From an uncultured Rubrobacteraceae bacterium (GTDB taxonomy: Bacteria; Actinomycetota; Rubrobacteria; Rubrobacterales; Rubrobacteraceae): a stretch of DNA of 37,357 bases. A model generated the notes under the pieces. The model was not told where the DNA came from. It searched no databases and saw only the letters and a list, made by a program, of their open reading frames with translations. Shown here one piece after another: positions 14,461 through 21,382 of this stretch (the first letter of the stretch is position 1; every line of letters starts with the position of its first letter). A program made the position numbers and the translations under genes. The stretch is taken from contig CADCVG010000045.1 of NCBI GenBank assembly GCA_902806075.1, positions 1 through 37,357 on the forward strand, read 5' to 3'.

Positions 14461-14855
14461 ATTTTAGCCATCAGCTATTCGCACTGTCGTGAGCAGAACG
14501 CCGGTCAGGGTGCGACAACGTTCAGGCGTGGGAGAAATGCACGGTTGATTCGCCTCCAACCGCTCTTGCTGACTGCTTCTTTTGACAGGATGCGAGCAAG
14601 TTTGGTAGTTTGTCCCCGAGTATGTGCGTCCAGGTTACAGTGATCCCAAGCGCGGAACGTGGTATATCGCGATTCGCTGGCGGGCGATTTATTTAAGGGA
14701 AACGTCCCTACGCGGTACGTTCTCCGCGTGGCGCGTTTCTCCGCAATCTGTTTTGACCAGCCCAATGCAACCCTAACTTCTACGGAGGCAGATCGCCGTG
14801 ACGTTCGAGCCAAGTACACAGAGAGGCAAGCACCACGCCATCCGGAGGTGGCCCG
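14461..14855. other. Non-coding interval upstream of pheA with a repeat fragment
   Basis: No gene supported. Just after uppP lies TTAGCCATCAGCT (14464-14476), matching the core of a repeat found again at 24469-24485. A hairpin ACGCGG-8 nt-CCGCGT sits at 14710-14729, about 130 nt before the pheA start. I found neither a leader peptide rich in Phe codons nor a T-box sequence, so any attenuation of pheA would need another mechanism. Confidence 0.4.
14464..14476. repeat. Short dispersed repeat core, copy 1
   Basis: TTAGCCATCAGCT, directly after the uppP stop. It is followed by ATTCG and, a little later, GTCGTG. Copy 2 at 24469 reads TTTCAGCCATCAGC, then ATTCGTG. The shared core and its position right after a gene suggest a REP-like intergenic element, here as a half copy. 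Confidence 0.4.
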
Positions 14856-15974
14856 ATGTTCGCTGAGGACCGCGCCCCGGAAGAGCCGGGGGAGATGGAT
14901 GCGCTGAGAACCGGGATAGATGCGGTAGACGAGAAGATAGTCCGGCTCCTCGACGAGCGGGCGCGTCTTGCGCGCAGGATCGGGGAGATAAAGCATGCTC
15001 AGGGCCTGGAGGCGTACGTCCCAGCCCGTGAGCGTAAGGTCCTGGACCGCCTCTCCTCCTTGAGCCACGGGGACTTTCCGAAGACCGGGTTGGAGGCCGT
15101 CTTTCGGGAGATTATCTCTACCTCTATCTCCCTCGAAGCGCTGCTGAAGGTTGCCTACCTTGGTCCCGAGTCTACCTTTACGCACGAGGCGGCGCGGCGC
15201 GCCTTCGGGACGAGCGTCGAGCTGGAGCCGCTTGCGACGGTCGCGGAGGTCTTCGCGAGGGTCGAGGGGGCCGAGGCCCAACACGGCGTAGTGCCGGTCG
15301 AGAACTCGATGGAGGGGGCCGTGACGCACACTTTAGACGAGCTCATGGCGAGCCCCCTGAAGGTCTGCGGCGAGGTCTACCTGCCGATCTCCCAGAACCT
15401 GCTCTTCAAGGGCGCGTCCCTCAAAGAGATACAAACGGTCTGCTCGCACCCGATGGCGCTGGCCCAATCTGCGACGTGGCTGCGCCGTGAACTGCCTCAC
15501 GCTGCAATCGAAGAGGTCGAGTCGACCGGGGAGGCGGCACGGAGGGCGGCGGAGGAGCCGGGGATGGCGGCCGTGGGGAGCGCCATCTCGGCGGAGGCCT
15601 ACGACCTCGACATCCTCGCCCGCAACATCCAGGACGCCCGGACGAACGCGACGCGCTTCATCGTGCTCGGGCGCTCGTGGGCGGGGCCGACGGGAAGGGA
15701 CAAGACGAGCGCCGTGTTCTCCTTCAAGGACCGGCCGGGGGGGCTGAGGGACGCGCTCTCGGCTTTTGCGGAGGAGGGGATAGACCTGAGGCGCATCGAG
15801 AGTCGCCCTTCCAGGAGGCGGGCCTGGACGTACGTCTTCTTCGTGGACTTCGAGGGGCACCCGGAGGAGGAGCGGGTGAAGCGGGCTCTGGCGAGGCTGG
15901 AGGAACATACTACTTACCTCACCCTGATCGGGGCTTACCCGGAGGTTCCGCCGCCCACGGGACCCCAGGGGTAG
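14856..15974 (+). CDS. pheA: Chorismate mutase / prephenate dehydratase (P-protein)
   Basis: A 372-residue bifunctional enzyme converting chorismate to prephenate and then phenylpyruvate for phenylalanine synthesis. Residues about 14-88 are an AroQ chorismate mutase (LRTGIDAVDEKIVRLLDERA, helix with KVLDRL). Residues about 100-275 are the prephenate dehydratase domain (VAYLGPESTFTHEAA, GVVPVENSMEGAV, NATRFIVLG with the catalytic Thr-Arg-Phe). Residues about 288-360 are the ACT domain with GGLRDALSAFAEEGIDL and ESRPSRRR, the Phe-feedback motif. GGAGG lies 6 nt before the ATG. A HARE-HTH protein frame follows directly at the stop. Confidence 0.95.
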   Translation: MFAEDRAPEEPGEMDALRTGIDAVDEKIVRLLDERARLARRIGEIKHAQGLEAYVPARERKVLDRLSSLSHGDFPKTGLEAVFREIISTSISLEALLKVAYLGPESTFTHEAARRAFGTSVELEPLATVAEVFARVEGAEAQHGVVPVENSMEGAVTHTLDELMASPLKVCGEVYLPISQNLLFKGASLKEIQTVCSHPMALAQSATWLRRELPHAAIEEVESTGEAARRAAEEPGMAAVGSAISAEAYDLDILARNIQDARTNATRFIVLGRSWAGPTGRDKTSAVFSFKDRPGGLRDALSAFAEEGIDLRRIESRPSRRRAWTYVFFVDFEGHPEEERVKRALARLEEHTTYLTLIGAYPEVPPPTGPQG

Positions 15975-15975
15975 C

Positions 15976-16209
15976 CTGGCTCTGGACTTCAAGGCCGCCG
16001 CGCGCCTCGTCCTCGAAGAGGTCGGACACCCCCTGCACTACACGGACATCACGGAGATTGCGCTCGGCTCCGGCTATCTCGTGAGCCGAGGCCACACCCC
16101 GCACAACACGATGCGCGCCCGGCTCTCGGTTGACGTCCGGGATAATCCGGCGAGTCACTTCGTCCAGACAGCCCCCGGTGTTTATGGGCTCAAGGACCTC
16201 GTCCGGTAG
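15976..16209 (+). CDS. Small HARE-HTH domain protein, non-canonical start
   Basis: A 77-residue protein that is essentially a complete HARE-HTH domain, a winged helix-turn-helix found in RNA polymerase delta, chromatin proteins and restriction enzymes. Visible landmarks are DFKAAARLVLEEVGHPLHYTD, the helix ITEIALGSGYL, NTMRARLSVDVRD and a terminal FVQTAPGVYGLKDL. The domain begins at once after the pheA stop, in the +1 frame, but no ATG, GTG or TTG exists between the preceding in-frame stop and the domain. I place the start at the CTG at 15976, 2 nt after the pheA stop, behind AGGGG; translation would be coupled to pheA. A sequencing error that joins or shifts the frame is the alternative. 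Confidence 0.65.
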   Translation: MALDFKAAARLVLEEVGHPLHYTDITEIALGSGYLVSRGHTPHNTMRARLSVDVRDNPASHFVQTAPGVYGLKDLVR

Positions 16210-16275
16210 AGGGAGGCGAAGATGCTGTATATTGGTGAGGTACGGGCCGTTTGTAAGAGTAAGTAAGGGGTTGTG

Positions 16276-17292
16276 ATGATAGATCTCGCATCCGGCGGGG
16301 CGCTGGAGGCGGCCGCCTGGAAGATCAAGAACCTCGAAGATTTCGAGGCGAGGTTGGAGAGGGCCGCGCTCAGGAGTGACGAGCAGGCGCACGCGCATGA
16401 GACGGCGGCGTTGGTGATCTACGAGTCCGCTCTGATGAAGAGCGGCCGTACCGTGGACGAGGTGCGGGAGCTGGTCCGCAGATTCAAGGAGACCTTCGAG
16501 GATGAGGAGGAGGCGCTCACGATACCGCGCGCGAGCGGCATCATGAACGTCGAGGGCGTGGAGTGGTTCTTCGGGGACGAGTCCTTGCGTACGCTGACCG
16601 GCCAGCTCCTCGGACAGTTCCAGCATCGGGTGGCCCAGTACAACTACGTGGACGAGCGAGAGGTCTTGAGGCGCTGGGCCAACGGCTACGACACCCGGCT
16701 CTTTATCCGGCGGCGCATATACGAGACCGAGCCAATCGTCGGCGTCATCGAGGGTCTGAATCTCCGGCTCATACAGTACCTGCGCGTCGCGGCGGGCGGC
16801 GATACCGTCGTGCCGGGGCCGGAGATCTCTCGGGTCCTCGTCTCTTTGGGCGTCCTGGACCAGGGGTCCGCGGGGGACGACTATGCCGTGCTCGGCGCCG
16901 CCGAGAACCTGGCCCTGCGCCTGGAGCTTCCCGCCCCGATCGTGGGCGAGATACTGGCCGAACTCGCAACCCAAGACCGGCTCGACTTCCCCGAGCCCCC
17001 GCCCGAGGCTACTGAAGCGGAGACAGCGGAGCCCACGGTGGCCGGAGATGAGATCGGTGAGGGCGGCACGGACCGGGAGTCGGTGAGGCCGAGCCCCGAC
17101 GAGCGAGCCAAGCGAAAGGCGGCGCGGCGAGAGCCCGACCGGGGCGACGAGCCGACAAGAGTCCAGGACCCGCAGGCCAAGGATGCCCCCGGCACCCGCG
17201 AAGAAGGCGGCGGAGAGCGGCCTACACCCGCCCCGCCCGAGACCGGCCCCGAGGACGCACCGGGCAAGGAGGGGGAGGACCCTCGCTCATGA
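16276..17292 (+). CDS. Unknown helical protein with long charged tail
   Basis: A 338-residue protein I do not recognise. Residues 1-235 look like an all-helical domain with repeated Arg/Glu/Leu patterns (LEDFEARLERAALRSDEQ, ELVRRFKETFEDEEEAL, NYVDEREVLRRW). Residues about 236-338 are low-complexity Pro/Glu/Asp/Arg, surely disordered. No signal peptide, membrane helix or catalytic motif is visible. AAGGGG lies 5 nt before the ATG; a GTG directly before it is possible. It follows pheA and the HARE-HTH gene on the same strand. The gap of 66 nt allows an operon, and the pairing with a nucleic-acid-binding HARE domain hints at a transcription- or chromosome-related role, which is speculative. Confidence 0.65.
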   Translation: MIDLASGGALEAAAWKIKNLEDFEARLERAALRSDEQAHAHETAALVIYESALMKSGRTVDEVRELVRRFKETFEDEEEALTIPRASGIMNVEGVEWFFGDESLRTLTGQLLGQFQHRVAQYNYVDEREVLRRWANGYDTRLFIRRRIYETEPIVGVIEGLNLRLIQYLRVAAGGDTVVPGPEISRVLVSLGVLDQGSAGDDYAVLGAAENLALRLELPAPIVGEILAELATQDRLDFPEPPPEATEAETAEPTVAGDEIGEGGTDRESVRPSPDERAKRKAARREPDRGDEPTRVQDPQAKDAPGTREEGGGERPTPAPPETGPEDAPGKEGEDPRS

Positions 17293-17498
17293 CCCCCTGA
17301 ATCGCCTGCCTTTGCGGCGACACGTGCTCGCCCGTGCCGATCTTACCAGCGAAATGCTTTGCAAATTCGTCTGGAGGGTAGTATGGTGTTATGCACGTAT
17401 GGCTAAATATTCATGGAGCGACCTTTTTCCATTGTTTCATACCTAACGTATCGGCAGTAACAGGTTAGTAGAGAGGTAATTAAGGAGTTGCAAGGAGC

Positions 17499-18200
17499 AT
17501 GACTGAATCGAAGAAACGCATAGCGCTGAAGCCGCACATCAAGCAGATCCGGGAATGGGTGGACGCTGGCAAGACGGATGATTGGATCGCCGATGCCCTG
17601 GGTACCAGTGCCTCCTCCGTACAATCCTTCCGCTCCCGCAACGACATCTACCGCCGTGACCGGGCCACCCGCGAAGCGGGGAGTACTTTCGAGGGCGTCC
17701 TGGACCACGGCGAGCGCGACGGCTGGGGCCTGTGGTTCGACCCTTCGGTGGCGGATGACCCGATCTGGCGGGAGTACTGGTCCAACGTCGAGTCGGTCGT
17801 CGTGAAGGTGGCCGAGGACTCTATAGTCCTGGAGGCTGTATCGGGCGGTGTCCGGCAGGAGGGTCCGCAAGAGGAAGCCGACGGGGGTGTGGACCTGCAA
17901 ACGACCACCTTCGCCGCCGAGACCGTCCCGGAGGTTTCACCCGATCCGGCGCCCTCGACCAACGGGCCGTCGGTGCAGCCGGGGTTCCCCGAGCCCGACC
18001 GGGAGCAGGGCCGGGTCAAGTGGTTCGATCCCGAGAAAGGCTACGGCTTCCTGGTGCGGCCGACCGGCGAGGATCTCTTCGTCCACCACTCCGAGGTCGA
18101 GGGAGACCCTTCGGCACTGGAGCCCGGCGGTGACGTCGAGTACGTCGTCGGTCGCAACGACCGCGGTCCGAATGCCCGCAGCGTCCGCGTCATCGAGTAG
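17499..18200 (+). CDS. HTH-like domain fused to a cold-shock domain
   Basis: A 233-residue fusion. The N-terminal 55 residues (PHIKQIREWVDAGKTDDWI, then ADALGTSASSVQSFRSRN) read as a helix-turn-helix. Residues about 64-110 form a separate small beta-rich segment with ERDGWGLWFDP. A Pro/Glu-rich linker (about 115-165) leads to a C-terminal cold-shock domain with GRVKWFDPEKGYGFLVRP (RNP1-like KGYGFL), DLFVHHSEV (RNP2-like) and VEYVVGRNDRGPNA. Ordinary cold-shock proteins are about 67 residues and lack such extensions. It should bind single-stranded RNA/DNA through the cold-shock domain and perhaps duplex DNA through the front. The upstream 150 nt are AT-rich, and AAGGAG precedes the ATG. A strong terminator follows. 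Confidence 0.8.
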   Translation: MTESKKRIALKPHIKQIREWVDAGKTDDWIADALGTSASSVQSFRSRNDIYRRDRATREAGSTFEGVLDHGERDGWGLWFDPSVADDPIWREYWSNVESVVVKVAEDSIVLEAVSGGVRQEGPQEEADGGVDLQTTTFAAETVPEVSPDPAPSTNGPSVQPGFPEPDREQGRVKWFDPEKGYGFLVRPTGEDLFVHHSEVEGDPSALEPGGDVEYVVGRNDRGPNARSVRVIE

Positions 18201-18240
18201 AAGAGTCGACCGGCCGCGAGGCCGGGGCCAGGACTTAGAG

Positions 18241-18275
18241 GCCGCGAAGCTAAGGATAGCTTCGCGGCTTTCTTA
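18241..18275. terminator. Bidirectional terminator between convergent genes
   Basis: Twelve perfect pairs GCCGCGAAGCTA/TAGCTTCGCGGC around loop AGGA, followed by TTTCTTA on the plus strand. It ends the cold-shock fusion gene, and its right edge overlaps the stop codon of the minus-strand phosphatase gene. Confidence 0.85.
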
Positions 18276-18947
18276 TAGCGAGAGGTGTCTCGTGGAGGCC
18301 AGCTCCAGGAGCTTTGGGACAGCGTATGGAGCCGAAGGATCCCAGAGGAGCCTGGTGAAGGAGCAGTTTGGGGCGCGTTCGTGGCCGGGGAGGACCCCGG
18401 GTCCGTAGATGTCGCGCAGGAAGGCGCGCATGATGCCGCCGTGGGAGACGATGACGAGGGGGCCGTCGTTCTCCGGGTGGCGAGATCGTATCTTCGAGAG
18501 CGCCTTCTCGAAGCGGGCCAGTATCTCCTCGTCGGTCTCCGCGCCCGCGAGGGTCCAGCGCTCCTCTTCCGGCAGGGCGAGAAACTTCCTGACGAACTCG
18601 GGGTTTCGGGCCTCTTGCTCCTCCCAGGTAAGGCCCTCCAGTACGCCGCCACCGCGCTCCGTTAGGTCCGGTAGGGGAACTACGCTGCCAGGAAAGCCCG
18701 TCTCGCGCGCCACTATCTCAGCCGTCTCGAAGGCCCGCGAGAGAGGGCTCGCGTAGACGCTGGAGAGGTCCGTGCCCTTCAGGGCGCGGCCAGCCGCCGC
18801 GGCCTGGCGCCGGCCCTCCTCCGAGAGAGGGTAGTCTAGCTGGCCCTGCCAGACACCGGTCGCGTTCGCGGTCGATTGGCCGTGACGGACCAGTATGATC
18901 TCTTGTTCGCCCGCCCTGGCGGCGGGACCTGTATGTTTTATGCTCAT
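18273..18947 (-). CDS. Histidine phosphatase superfamily protein
   Basis: A 224-residue member of the phosphoglycerate-mutase-like family. The catalytic RHG triplet is at 21-23 (ILVRHGQSTAN), followed by SRAFETAEIVA with the phosphate-binding Arg and by the second His in IVSHGGIMRAF. An acid residue lies in LTERGGGVLEGLTW. Possible roles are a broad phosphatase or alpha-ribazole phosphatase of B12 synthesis. The cob genes are 7 kb away and not on its transcript, so I keep it general. It appears leaderless: TAACCT ends 7 nt before the ATG and no ribosome-binding site is visible. Confidence 0.85.
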   Translation of the reverse strand: MSIKHTGPAARAGEQEIILVRHGQSTANATGVWQGQLDYPLSEEGRRQAAAAGRALKGTDLSSVYASPLSRAFETAEIVARETGFPGSVVPLPDLTERGGGVLEGLTWEEQEARNPEFVRKFLALPEEERWTLAGAETDEEILARFEKALSKIRSRHPENDGPLVIVSHGGIMRAFLRDIYGPGVLPGHERAPNCSFTRLLWDPSAPYAVPKLLELASTRHLSL

Positions 18948-18954
18948 GCGCGTA

Positions 18955-18960
18955 AGGTTA
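18955..18960 (-). promoter_or_regulatory. -10 hexamer of a probable leaderless promoter
   Basis: On the minus strand TAACCT, 7 nt, then the ATG of the phosphatase gene at 18947, with no Shine-Dalgarno. The hexamer itself is a weak match to TATAAT. Confidence 0.35.
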
Positions 18961-19058
18961 GTGCATACGGACGTGTGCCGGCAAACCGTTTCCCGATGGC
19001 AATAGCCGGTGCTAGAATCTCTTCGAGCACAGGGTCCGGATAAGGGGGGATGAGTTTC

Positions 19059-19946
19059 ATGTTTTGGAGACGTCGCAAGCGGAAGGCGCCCGAGGGCGAG
19101 ACGCTCAGGGCACGGCCGAGGGTTGCCGGTCCGCTTGCGGACCAGGTTGGGGATTCGGCGGAGAGACCGCTGGCAGAGACCATGAAGCTCGAGCGTGGTC
19201 TCTCGCGGGCGGCAGCGATCTCACGGGCCGCCGAGGAACTCCGGCGGCGTGGTGAGGAGGTCGTCGAGCTGTTCAAGGAGGTCTCCTCGCCGACGGGGCA
19301 GGCTGTGGTGCCGATCTACCTGCGCCGTGGCGAGGAGGACGTCTTCATCGAGGTCCAGGCCGACGCCTGGGAGGAAAAGACCGTGAGCACCACGCTGAGG
19401 ACTGCCGCCGTGCTCCGCTCGTCAGAGTATTCGGGCGCGATCCTGGAGATCTTGAGCGTGTACCCCGTACCGGAGGAGGTTCGCTACCTCTGCGGGCGTT
19501 CGCCTGCGGCGCTCTTCCAGCTAGACCTCGTGCTCAGCGACGATCCGGAGAGGCCCGAGGCCTGCGCCGAGGGGTTCAAGAGCGCCGCCGAGCGGCACTG
19601 GGGCCTGAACCTTGCCTACGAGCCAGAGGAGTTGTCCCTGATCGAGGAGCTGCTGGTCGCAGCCCTAGCCGAAGGCTACGGGGATGACCAGCACGCTCCC
19701 ATTCTCGACGCGCTCGCGCGCGGTCTGGGATGCTATGCTGGGGAGATCCTGCGTCGCCACGCGCCGCCGCGGGGATCGTGGCGTGACGTAGTGGTCTGGG
19801 GTGAAGACCTCATGCTAGATTTCCCGGAGGTCACCGCCGATCCTATCGGCAAGACCCGCGCCTTCCTTGAGAACGGCCCCGAGGACTCCGTTGCCTACTA
19901 CATCTCCTACGCTATAGAGGAGCTGAAAAGCCAGCCGGACGGCTAG
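19059..19946 (+). CDS. Unknown soluble protein, 295 residues
   Basis: Not recognised. A basic N-terminus (FWRRRKRKAP) leads to an alpha/beta region with a helix full of Arg and Glu (AAEELRRRGEEVVELFKEV) and strands with VVPIYLRRGEEDVFIEVQAD. A second half of about 130 residues holds LVAALAEGYGDDQHAPILDA, then GLGCYAGEILRRH, RDVVVWGEDLMLDFP and a C-terminal YYISYAIEELK. The end part looks like a self-contained domain. The ATG at 19059 puts GGGGGG 9 nt upstream; the ATG at 19050 would touch the site. It converges on the glutaredoxin gene, and their stops share the palindrome CTAG. Confidence 0.7.
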   Translation: MFWRRRKRKAPEGETLRARPRVAGPLADQVGDSAERPLAETMKLERGLSRAAAISRAAEELRRRGEEVVELFKEVSSPTGQAVVPIYLRRGEEDVFIEVQADAWEEKTVSTTLRTAAVLRSSEYSGAILEILSVYPVPEEVRYLCGRSPAALFQLDLVLSDDPERPEACAEGFKSAAERHWGLNLAYEPEELSLIEELLVAALAEGYGDDQHAPILDALARGLGCYAGEILRRHAPPRGSWRDVVVWGEDLMLDFPEVTADPIGKTRAFLENGPEDSVAYYISYAIEELKSQPDG

Positions 19947-20194
19947 CCGAAGCGCCTGCGAAGCTCGCGGATGATGTAGGTGGAATCAACGAGCACCTCG
20001 TCCCCTATGGTGAGGATCGGGATAGCTCGCTGCCCGGAGAGCCGGATGACCTCTTGCCGCCCGTCGGCGTCGGCATACACCTCTTCATAAGGAAGGGCCA
20101 TTCTTTCGAGCTCCTTCTTCACCATGCGGCAGTACGGGCAATAGTCTCCGGTGTAGAGTCTTATCCGTGCCTCTTGAGCCTGGGGCTGTGCCAC
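19943..20194 (-). CDS. Glutaredoxin-family protein
   Basis: An 83-residue thioredoxin-fold protein with a CPYC active site at 19-22 inside RLYTGDYCPYCRMVKKEL, a cis-Pro in QRAIPILTIGDEVLVDST and a C-terminal helix IIRELRRRF. This is the classical dithiol glutaredoxin pattern. In actinobacteria lacking glutathione such proteins may use mycothiol (mycoredoxins usually have CxxC as here) or other thiols. GTG start with AGGAGGAAG upstream. The stop codon overlaps the convergent gene's stop by the shared CTAG. Confidence 0.88.
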   Translation of the reverse strand: MAQPQAQEARIRLYTGDYCPYCRMVKKELERMALPYEEVYADADGRQEVIRLSGQRAIPILTIGDEVLVDSTYIIRELRRRFG

Positions 20195-20287
20195 AGTCTT
20201 CCTCCTGATTCATAATTGTTAGAGTATCTATACAAGCAGATTGTATTTTACCGCCCGCGTCTCCAATGTGGAGCCTGTAAGGTCTAA

Positions 20288-20761
20288 TTACCCTTGCGGG
20301 TCGGCAAGCTCCACTACTAGCTCGACCTCCACGGGGGCGTCGAGGGGGAGCTCAGCGACGCCGACGGCGCTGCGGGCGTGGAGCCCTCTCTCGCCGAAGA
20401 TTTCGCCCAGAAGCTCCGACGCGCCGTTCATCACCCCGGGCTGGTCGTTGAAGCCGGCGGCGGAGGCGACGTAGCCCGTGACTTTTACGATGCGGCGGAC
20501 GTTCTCCAGCCCCGCCTCGGCCTTTACGGCCGCGAGGGCGTTGATGGTGCAGAGGCGGGCGGCCTCTTTTGCCTCCTCGGTGGAGACATCACCTCCGACC
20601 TTTCCGGTATACGTAAGCCTGCCCTCTCTGAGAGGGAGCTGGCCGGCGGTGAAGAGGAGGGCGCCGGCGCGGGCGGCCGGGACGTAGGAGCCAGCGGGAC
20701 GGGGGACGGCGGGGAGCTCGTAGCCGAGGTCTTTCAGGTGGTCTTCCAGGCTGTCCTGCAC
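20288..20761 (-). CDS. RidA/RutC-family protein
   Basis: A 157-residue member of the YjgF/YER057c/UK114 family, slightly longer than classical RidA (about 130) and more like the YjgH/RutC-type subgroup with an extended N-terminus. Family motifs visible: GALLFTAGQLPLREGRL, INALAAVKAEAGLENVRRIV with the substrate Arg region, VTGYVASAAGFNDQP and a terminal PLDAPVEVELVVEL. Members hydrolyse reactive enamines/imines. The GTG start overlaps the stop of the upstream flavin reductase by one base (TAGTG), so they are translationally coupled and probably act on the same substrate. Confidence 0.85.
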   Translation of the reverse strand: MQDSLEDHLKDLGYELPAVPRPAGSYVPAARAGALLFTAGQLPLREGRLTYTGKVGGDVSTEEAKEAARLCTINALAAVKAEAGLENVRRIVKVTGYVASAAGFNDQPGVMNGASELLGEIFGERGLHARSAVGVAELPLDAPVEVELVVELADPQG

Positions 20762-21255
20762 TAGCTCAACGCCTCCTCGTACTCGGTCGGGTCGTAGAGC
20801 AGAGGATAGTCGGGGCCGTAGGACTCGCCGGCGATTGCCTCGCCGATGAATACGGTATGGGCGCCCGCGCGGGCGGTATCCAGGACCTTACAGTCGAGGT
20901 AGGCCAGGCAGTCGAGGAGGACGGGGGAGCCGCTTGGGGAGAGTCCGTAAGGGATGCCCAAGAGCTTGTCGTGGTACTCGCCGCTGGTTTCGGCGAAGTG
21001 GGTGGCGAGGTCTACCTGATCCTCACGCAGCACGCTCAAAGAGAAGGTCGCGCTCTCCAGGATGAGACCGTGAGTGTAGCGGTCCTCGCGCACGGCGACG
21101 GCGACGCAGGGGGGGCGCTCGGAGATCCGGGTGACCCAGGCGGCGGTCATGGCGGTCATCTGGCGGCCCCTGCGGGTGCCGAGCACGTAGACGCCGTGGG
21201 TCAGGTTGGCCAGAGCGCCGAGGATGGCGTCCCGGTCTTGTTCTGGTCTATCCAA
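20761..21255 (-). CDS. Flavin reductase-like domain protein
   Basis: A 164-residue FMN-binding split-barrel flavin reductase (HpaC/RutF-like), supplying reduced flavin to a two-component monooxygenase. Typical segments: GALANLTHGVYVLGTRRG, MTAMTAAWVTRISERPPCVAV, LSVLREDQVDLATHFAETSG and LLDCLAYLDCKVLDTARAG. Length is normal. TTG start with GGAGGGGCA directly upstream. Its stop overlaps the RidA-family start. Reductase plus RidA recalls the rutF/rutC pair of pyrimidine catabolism, but no rutA oxygenase is near, so the partner is unknown. Confidence 0.85.
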   Translation of the reverse strand: MDRPEQDRDAILGALANLTHGVYVLGTRRGRQMTAMTAAWVTRISERPPCVAVAVREDRYTHGLILESATFSLSVLREDQVDLATHFAETSGEYHDKLLGIPYGLSPSGSPVLLDCLAYLDCKVLDTARAGAHTVFIGEAIAGESYGPDYPLLYDPTEYEEALS

Positions 21256-21323
21256 TGCCCCTCCATCCTGTCTGTCCTGGACCTTATTCTACCAAGCCAC
21301 AGGGCCGGAACGGCGCTTCAGGG

Positions 21324-21329
21324 TATAAT
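21324..21329 (+). promoter_or_regulatory. Consensus -10 box upstream of the PrsW gene
   Basis: Perfect TATAAT, 27 nt before a mini-ORF (ATG at 21357) and 53 nt before the TTG start of the PrsW-family gene. No convincing -35 at 16-18 nt. Confidence 0.45.
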
Positions 21330-21382
21330 CGCGCCCGTCGTGGGCGGAGGGGACGCATGAAGAAGGGTCAGGTGGCGGTAGC

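Noticed and set aside
14461-14855. T-box or Phe leader-peptide attenuator before pheA
   Set aside because: No AGGGTGGNACCGCG-like T-box and no short ORF rich in Phe codons; only one simple hairpin.
14505-15329. Minus-strand 274-codon open frame
   Set aside because: Antisense to pheA; no ribosome-binding site, low-complexity Arg-rich translation.
15919-16974. Minus-strand 351-codon open frame
   Set aside because: Antisense to the HARE-HTH and unknown helical genes; typical of GC-rich shadow frames.
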